Shown here one piece after another: positions 12,715 through 15,424 of a stretch of 15,424 nt of DNA. The DNA lies in the NCBI GenBank assembly GCA_035719045.1, contig DASTGO010000569.1:1-15424 (forward strand), written 5' to 3'. A program made the position numbers and the translations under genes. Source of the stretch: DASTGO01 sp035719045 (GTDB taxonomy: Bacteria; Actinomycetota; Actinomycetes; Actinomycetales; Kineosporiaceae). The notes beneath the pieces were generated by a model, which had not been told where the DNA came from, did no database searches, and saw only the letters and a program-made list of their open reading frames with translations. Position 1 is the stretch's first letter. Every line of letters starts with the position of its first letter.

Positions 12715-14619
12715 ATGACCAACCTTGAACGGTTTTCCTACGACGTCGTGGTGATCGGTGCCGGCGGCGCCGGCCTGCGCGCAGCCATCGAAGCCCGCGA
12801 GCAGGGCATGCGCACCGCGATCATCAGCAAGTCGCTGTTCGGCAAGGCCCACACGGTGATGGCCGAGGGCGGTGCCGCGGCCTCCATGGGCAACGTGAAC
12901 CCGAAGGACAACTGGCAGGTCCACTTCAAGGACACCATGCGCGGGGGCAAGTTCCTCAACAACCCGCGGATGGCCGAACTGCACGCCAAGGAGTCCCCGG
13001 ACCGGGTCTGGGAGCTGGAGACCTACGGCGCCCTGTTCGACCGCACCCCGGACGGCAAGATCAGCCAGCGCAACTTCGGCGGCCACGAGTACCCGCGCCT
13101 GGCGCACGTCGGCGACCGGACCGGCCTGGAGCTGATCCGCACCCTGCAGCAGAAGATCGTCTCCCTGCAGCAGGCCGACGCCCGCGAGCACGGTGACCAC
13201 GAGGCCTACCTGCGGGTGTTCGCGGAGCTGGCGATCACCGACCTGTTGCTGGACGGGCAGGCGGTCTCCGGCGCGCTCGGCTACTGGCGGCGGACCGGCG
13301 AGTTCGTGCTCTTCGAGGCTCCGGCCGTGGTGCTGGCGACCGGCGGGATCGGCAAGTCCTACAAGGTGACCAGCAACAGCTGGGAGTACACCGGTGACGG
13401 CCACGCCCTGGCGCTGCGCGCCGGCGGCACGCTGATCAACATGGAGTGCATCCAGTTCCACCCGACCGGCATGGTCTGGCCGCCGTCGGTCAAGGGCATC
13501 CTGGTCACCGAGTCGGTCCGTGGCGACGGTGGCGTCCTCCGCAACTCGGAGGGCAAGCGGTTCATGTTCGACTACGTCCCCGAGGTGTTCAAGAAGCAGT
13601 ACGCGAACACCGAGGAGGAGGCGGACCGCTGGTACACCGACCAGGTCAACAACAAGCGGCCCCCGGAGCTGCTCCCGCGTGACGAGGTCGCCCGGGCGAT
13701 CAACTCCGAGGTCAAGGCCGGCCGCGGTTCACCGCACGGCGGCGTCTTCCTCGACGTCTCCACCCGGCTGCCCGCCGACGTGATCATCAAGAAGCTCCCG
13801 AGCATGCACCACCAGTTCAAGGAGCTCGCGGACGTCGACATCACCAAGGAGCCGATGGAGGTCGGCCCCACCTGCCACTACGTCATGGGTGGCGTCGAGG
13901 TGGACGCGGACACCGCGGCCGCCCGGGTTCCCGGCCTGTTCTCGGCGGGCGAGGCCTCCGGCGGCATGCACGGCTCCAACCGGCTGGGCGGCAACTCCCT
14001 GTCCGACCTGCTGGTGTTCGGCCGCCGCGCGGGCCTGGGGGCGGCGGACTACATCCGCGGCCTGGACAAGCGCCCGGCCGTGGCCCAGCCCGACGTCGAC
14101 GCGGCGCTGCAGTACGCGCTGGCACCGTTCGAGCGCTCCGGCCCGGACACGGAGAACCCGTACGCGGTGCATGCCGAGCTGCAGCAGACCATGAACGACC
14201 TGGTCGGGATCATCCGCCGGGAGGCGGAGCTGCAGGAGGCCCTGGAGCGCCTCGACGTGTTCGAGGAGCGGGTGAAGAAGGTCGCCGTCAGCGGCGGCCG
14301 GGAGTTCAACCCGGGCTGGCACCTGGCGCTGGACCTGCGCAACATGGTCCTGGTCTCGCGGGCGATCGCGATGGCCGCCCTGGAGCGCACCGAGAGCCGC
14401 GGCGGCCACACCCGGGAGGACTTCCCGAAGATGGACCCGGAGTGGCGCCGGATCAACCTCGTGCTGGAGCTCGACCCCAGCGGCCGGGTCGCCCTGTCCC
14501 GCAAGCCCGTTCCCACCATCCGTCCCGACCTGCTCGCCCTGTTCGACCGGGAGGAGCTCGGCAAGTACCTGACGGCCGAGGAATTGCCGGCCGCGGGCGG
14601 CGAGGAGGCAGCCAAGTGA
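12715..14619 (+). CDS. sdhA: Succinate dehydrogenase flavoprotein subunit
   Basis: SdhA oxidises succinate to fumarate and passes electrons to its FAD, which is normally bound covalently to a histidine. With the ATG at 12715 the product has 634 residues. The dinucleotide-binding motif GAGGAG is at 15-20, and the FAD-attachment His46 lies in KAHTVMAEGG. Active-site elements are HPTG (249-252), ESVRGDGG (266-273), RDEVARAI with the catalytic arginine (322-329), CHYVMGG (387-393) and GSNRLGGNSLSDLLVFG (420-436). The GTG at 12697 is an in-frame alternative that would add six residues; I prefer 12715 because TGAGGA (12698-12703) overlaps that GTG and can serve the ATG, and because mycobacterial homologues start close to the FSYDVVVIG stretch. 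A quinol:fumarate reductase role cannot be excluded by sequence. The stop codon overlaps the sdhB start. Confidence 0.96.
   Translation: MTNLERFSYDVVVIGAGGAGLRAAIEAREQGMRTAIISKSLFGKAHTVMAEGGAAASMGNVNPKDNWQVHFKDTMRGGKFLNNPRMAELHAKESPDRVWELETYGALFDRTPDGKISQRNFGGHEYPRLAHVGDRTGLELIRTLQQKIVSLQQADAREHGDHEAYLRVFAELAITDLLLDGQAVSGALGYWRRTGEFVLFEAPAVVLATGGIGKSYKVTSNSWEYTGDGHALALRAGGTLINMECIQFHPTGMVWPPSVKGILVTESVRGDGGVLRNSEGKRFMFDYVPEVFKKQYANTEEEADRWYTDQVNNKRPPELLPRDEVARAINSEVKAGRGSPHGGVFLDVSTRLPADVIIKKLPSMHHQFKELADVDITKEPMEVGPTCHYVMGGVEVDADTAAARVPGLFSAGEASGGMHGSNRLGGNSLSDLLVFGRRAGLGAADYIRGLDKRPAVAQPDVDAALQYALAPFERSGPDTENPYAVHAELQQTMNDLVGIIRREAELQEALERLDVFEERVKKVAVSGGREFNPGWHLALDLRNMVLVSRAIAMAALERTESRGGHTREDFPKMDPEWRRINLVLELDPSGRVALSRKPVPTIRPDLLALFDREELGKYLTAEELPAAGGEEAAK
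14602..14608 (+). promoter_or_regulatory. Ribosome binding site that decides the sdhB start
   Basis: GAGGAGG at 14602-14608 is 7 bases before the GTG at 14616, ideal spacing; it is 16 bases before the ATG at 14625. This favours the GTG start overlapping the sdhA stop. Confidence 0.75.
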
Positions 14620-15368
14620 GTTACATGGCCAAGTTCCGGGTCTGGCGCGGTGACGACAAGGACGGGTCGCTGCAGGACTACACCGTGGAGGTCAACGAGG
14701 GCGAGGTCGTCCTCGACATCATCCACCGGCTGCAGGCGACGCAGGCCCCCGAGCTGGCGGTGCGGTGGAACTGCAAGGCCGGCAAGTGCGGTTCCTGCAG
14801 CGCGGAGATCAACGGCCGCCCGCGCCTGATGTGCATGACGCGGATGAGCACCTTCAGCCAGACCGAGACGATCACCGTGACCCCGCTGCGGACCTTCCCG
14901 GTGATCCGCGACCTGGTCACGGACGTCTCGTTCAACTTCGAGAAGATGCGCGCCGTGCCGGCGTTCGCGCCGCCGAAGGACCTGCAGCCGGGCGAGTACC
15001 GGATGGCCCAGGTGGACGTCGAGCGCTCGCAGGAGTTCCGCAAGTGCATCGAGTGCTTCCTGTGCCAGAACGTCTGCCACGCCATCCGTGACCACGAGGA
15101 GAATAAGAAGGCCTTCGCGGGCCCGCGTTTCCTCATGCGGATCGCCGAACTGGACATGCACCCGCTGGACGCGCACGGCAAGCGTTCGGTGGAGGCCCAG
15201 GACGAGTACGGCCTCGGCTACTGCAACATCACCAAGTGCTGCACCGAGGTCTGCCCGGAGCACATCAAGATCACCGACAACGCGCTGATCCCGCTCAAGG
15301 AGCGCGCGATGAGCCGCAAGTACGACCCGCTGGTCTGGCTGGGCAGCAAGATCGCCCGCCGGTCCTGA
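14616..15368 (+). CDS. sdhB: Succinate dehydrogenase iron-sulfur subunit
   Basis: SdhB relays electrons from the SdhA flavin to the membrane subunit through three iron-sulfur clusters. In the 250-residue product, the plant-ferredoxin-type 2Fe-2S ligands are Cys53, Cys58, Cys61 and Cys73 (CKAGKCGSC and LMC). CIECFLCQNVC gives Cys144, Cys147, Cys150 and Cys154, and CNITKCCTEVCP gives Cys203, Cys209 and Cys213. By the usual pattern, 144/147/150/213 hold the 4Fe-4S and 154/203/209 the 3Fe-4S cluster. Cys208 is an extra cysteine beside Cys209, and residue 155 is His where many SdhB proteins have Pro. The GTG start (VSYMAKFRVWRG) matches the N-terminal length of the mycobacterial Sdh1 homologue as I remember it and has a perfect ribosome binding site; ATG 14625 is the alternative. 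It overlaps the sdhA stop (GTGA), so SdhA and SdhB are likely made in step. Confidence 0.96.
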   Translation: MSYMAKFRVWRGDDKDGSLQDYTVEVNEGEVVLDIIHRLQATQAPELAVRWNCKAGKCGSCSAEINGRPRLMCMTRMSTFSQTETITVTPLRTFPVIRDLVTDVSFNFEKMRAVPAFAPPKDLQPGEYRMAQVDVERSQEFRKCIECFLCQNVCHAIRDHEENKKAFAGPRFLMRIAELDMHPLDAHGKRSVEAQDEYGLGYCNITKCCTEVCPEHIKITDNALIPLKERAMSRKYDPLVWLGSKIARRS

Positions 15369-15379
15369 CGGACGGCGCT

Positions 15380-15396
15380 TGCGGTATCCGGCCGCA
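15380..15396. terminator. Weak hairpin after sdhB
   Basis: TGCGG (15380-15384) and CCGCA (15392-15396) can form a 5-bp stem with a 7-base loop, 11 bases after the sdhB stop. It may mark the end of the sdh transcript, but it is short and the window ends 28 bases later. Confidence 0.25.
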
Positions 15397-15424
15397 CCTG
15401 ACTGGCGCGACGTCCTCGGTCACC

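Noticed and set aside
1..15424. Mobile elements, CRISPR arrays, tRNA or rRNA genes, defence systems
   Set aside because: No transposase, integrase, regularly spaced repeats with spacers, tRNA-like fold or defence-gene motifs were found; all recognised genes are core metabolism.

Overview
The window is a very GC-rich stretch of chromosome from an actinobacterium (Actinomycetota). Three things support this: strong G/C bias at third codon positions, the pheT to argC gene order known from mycobacteria and relatives, and succinate dehydrogenase genes of the actinobacterial Sdh1 type. I cannot name the genus with confidence. All genes I can support lie on the + strand. The many long open frames on the other strand are shadows of GC-rich codon bias.

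Layout: (1) 1-1812, the 3' part of pheT (phenylalanyl-tRNA synthetase beta chain), cut by the window edge. (2) 1816-2727, a short-chain dehydrogenase/reductase with a Gly/Thr-rich tandem repeat inserted in its Rossmann fold. (3) 2728-2949, the control region of the arginine genes, with two ARG-box-like palindromes 20 bp apart that overlap a probable promoter from which argC looks leaderless. (4) 2950-11260, the arginine biosynthesis cluster: argC, a small ACT-domain gene, argJ, argB, argD, argF, argR and argH. From argJ to argR each stop codon overlaps the next start codon. (5) 11261-11827, a gene-free stretch with a strong inverted repeat just after argH and the probable control region of the next operon. 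(6) 11828-15368, sdhC-sdhA-sdhB, a membrane-anchored succinate:menaquinone oxidoreductase of Sdh1 type.

How the genes work together: ArgB, ArgC, ArgD and ArgJ turn glutamate into ornithine through acetylated intermediates, and ArgJ recycles the acetyl group. ArgF adds carbamoyl phosphate to give citrulline, and ArgH splits argininosuccinate into arginine and fumarate. ArgR is the arginine-dependent repressor that presumably acts at the boxes before argC. argG, which normally sits between argR and argH in this type of cluster, is absent here and must be elsewhere. SdhCAB oxidises succinate to fumarate and feeds electrons to the quinone pool.

Most of the window is ordinary core metabolism. The parts most worth a second look are the small ACT-domain gene between argC and argJ, which resembles the family that includes the eukaryotic arginine sensor CASTOR1; the three consecutive strong hairpins in front of it; the structured repeat behind it; the paired ARG boxes on a leaderless argC; and the Cys/His-rich motifs of the SdhC membrane subunit.
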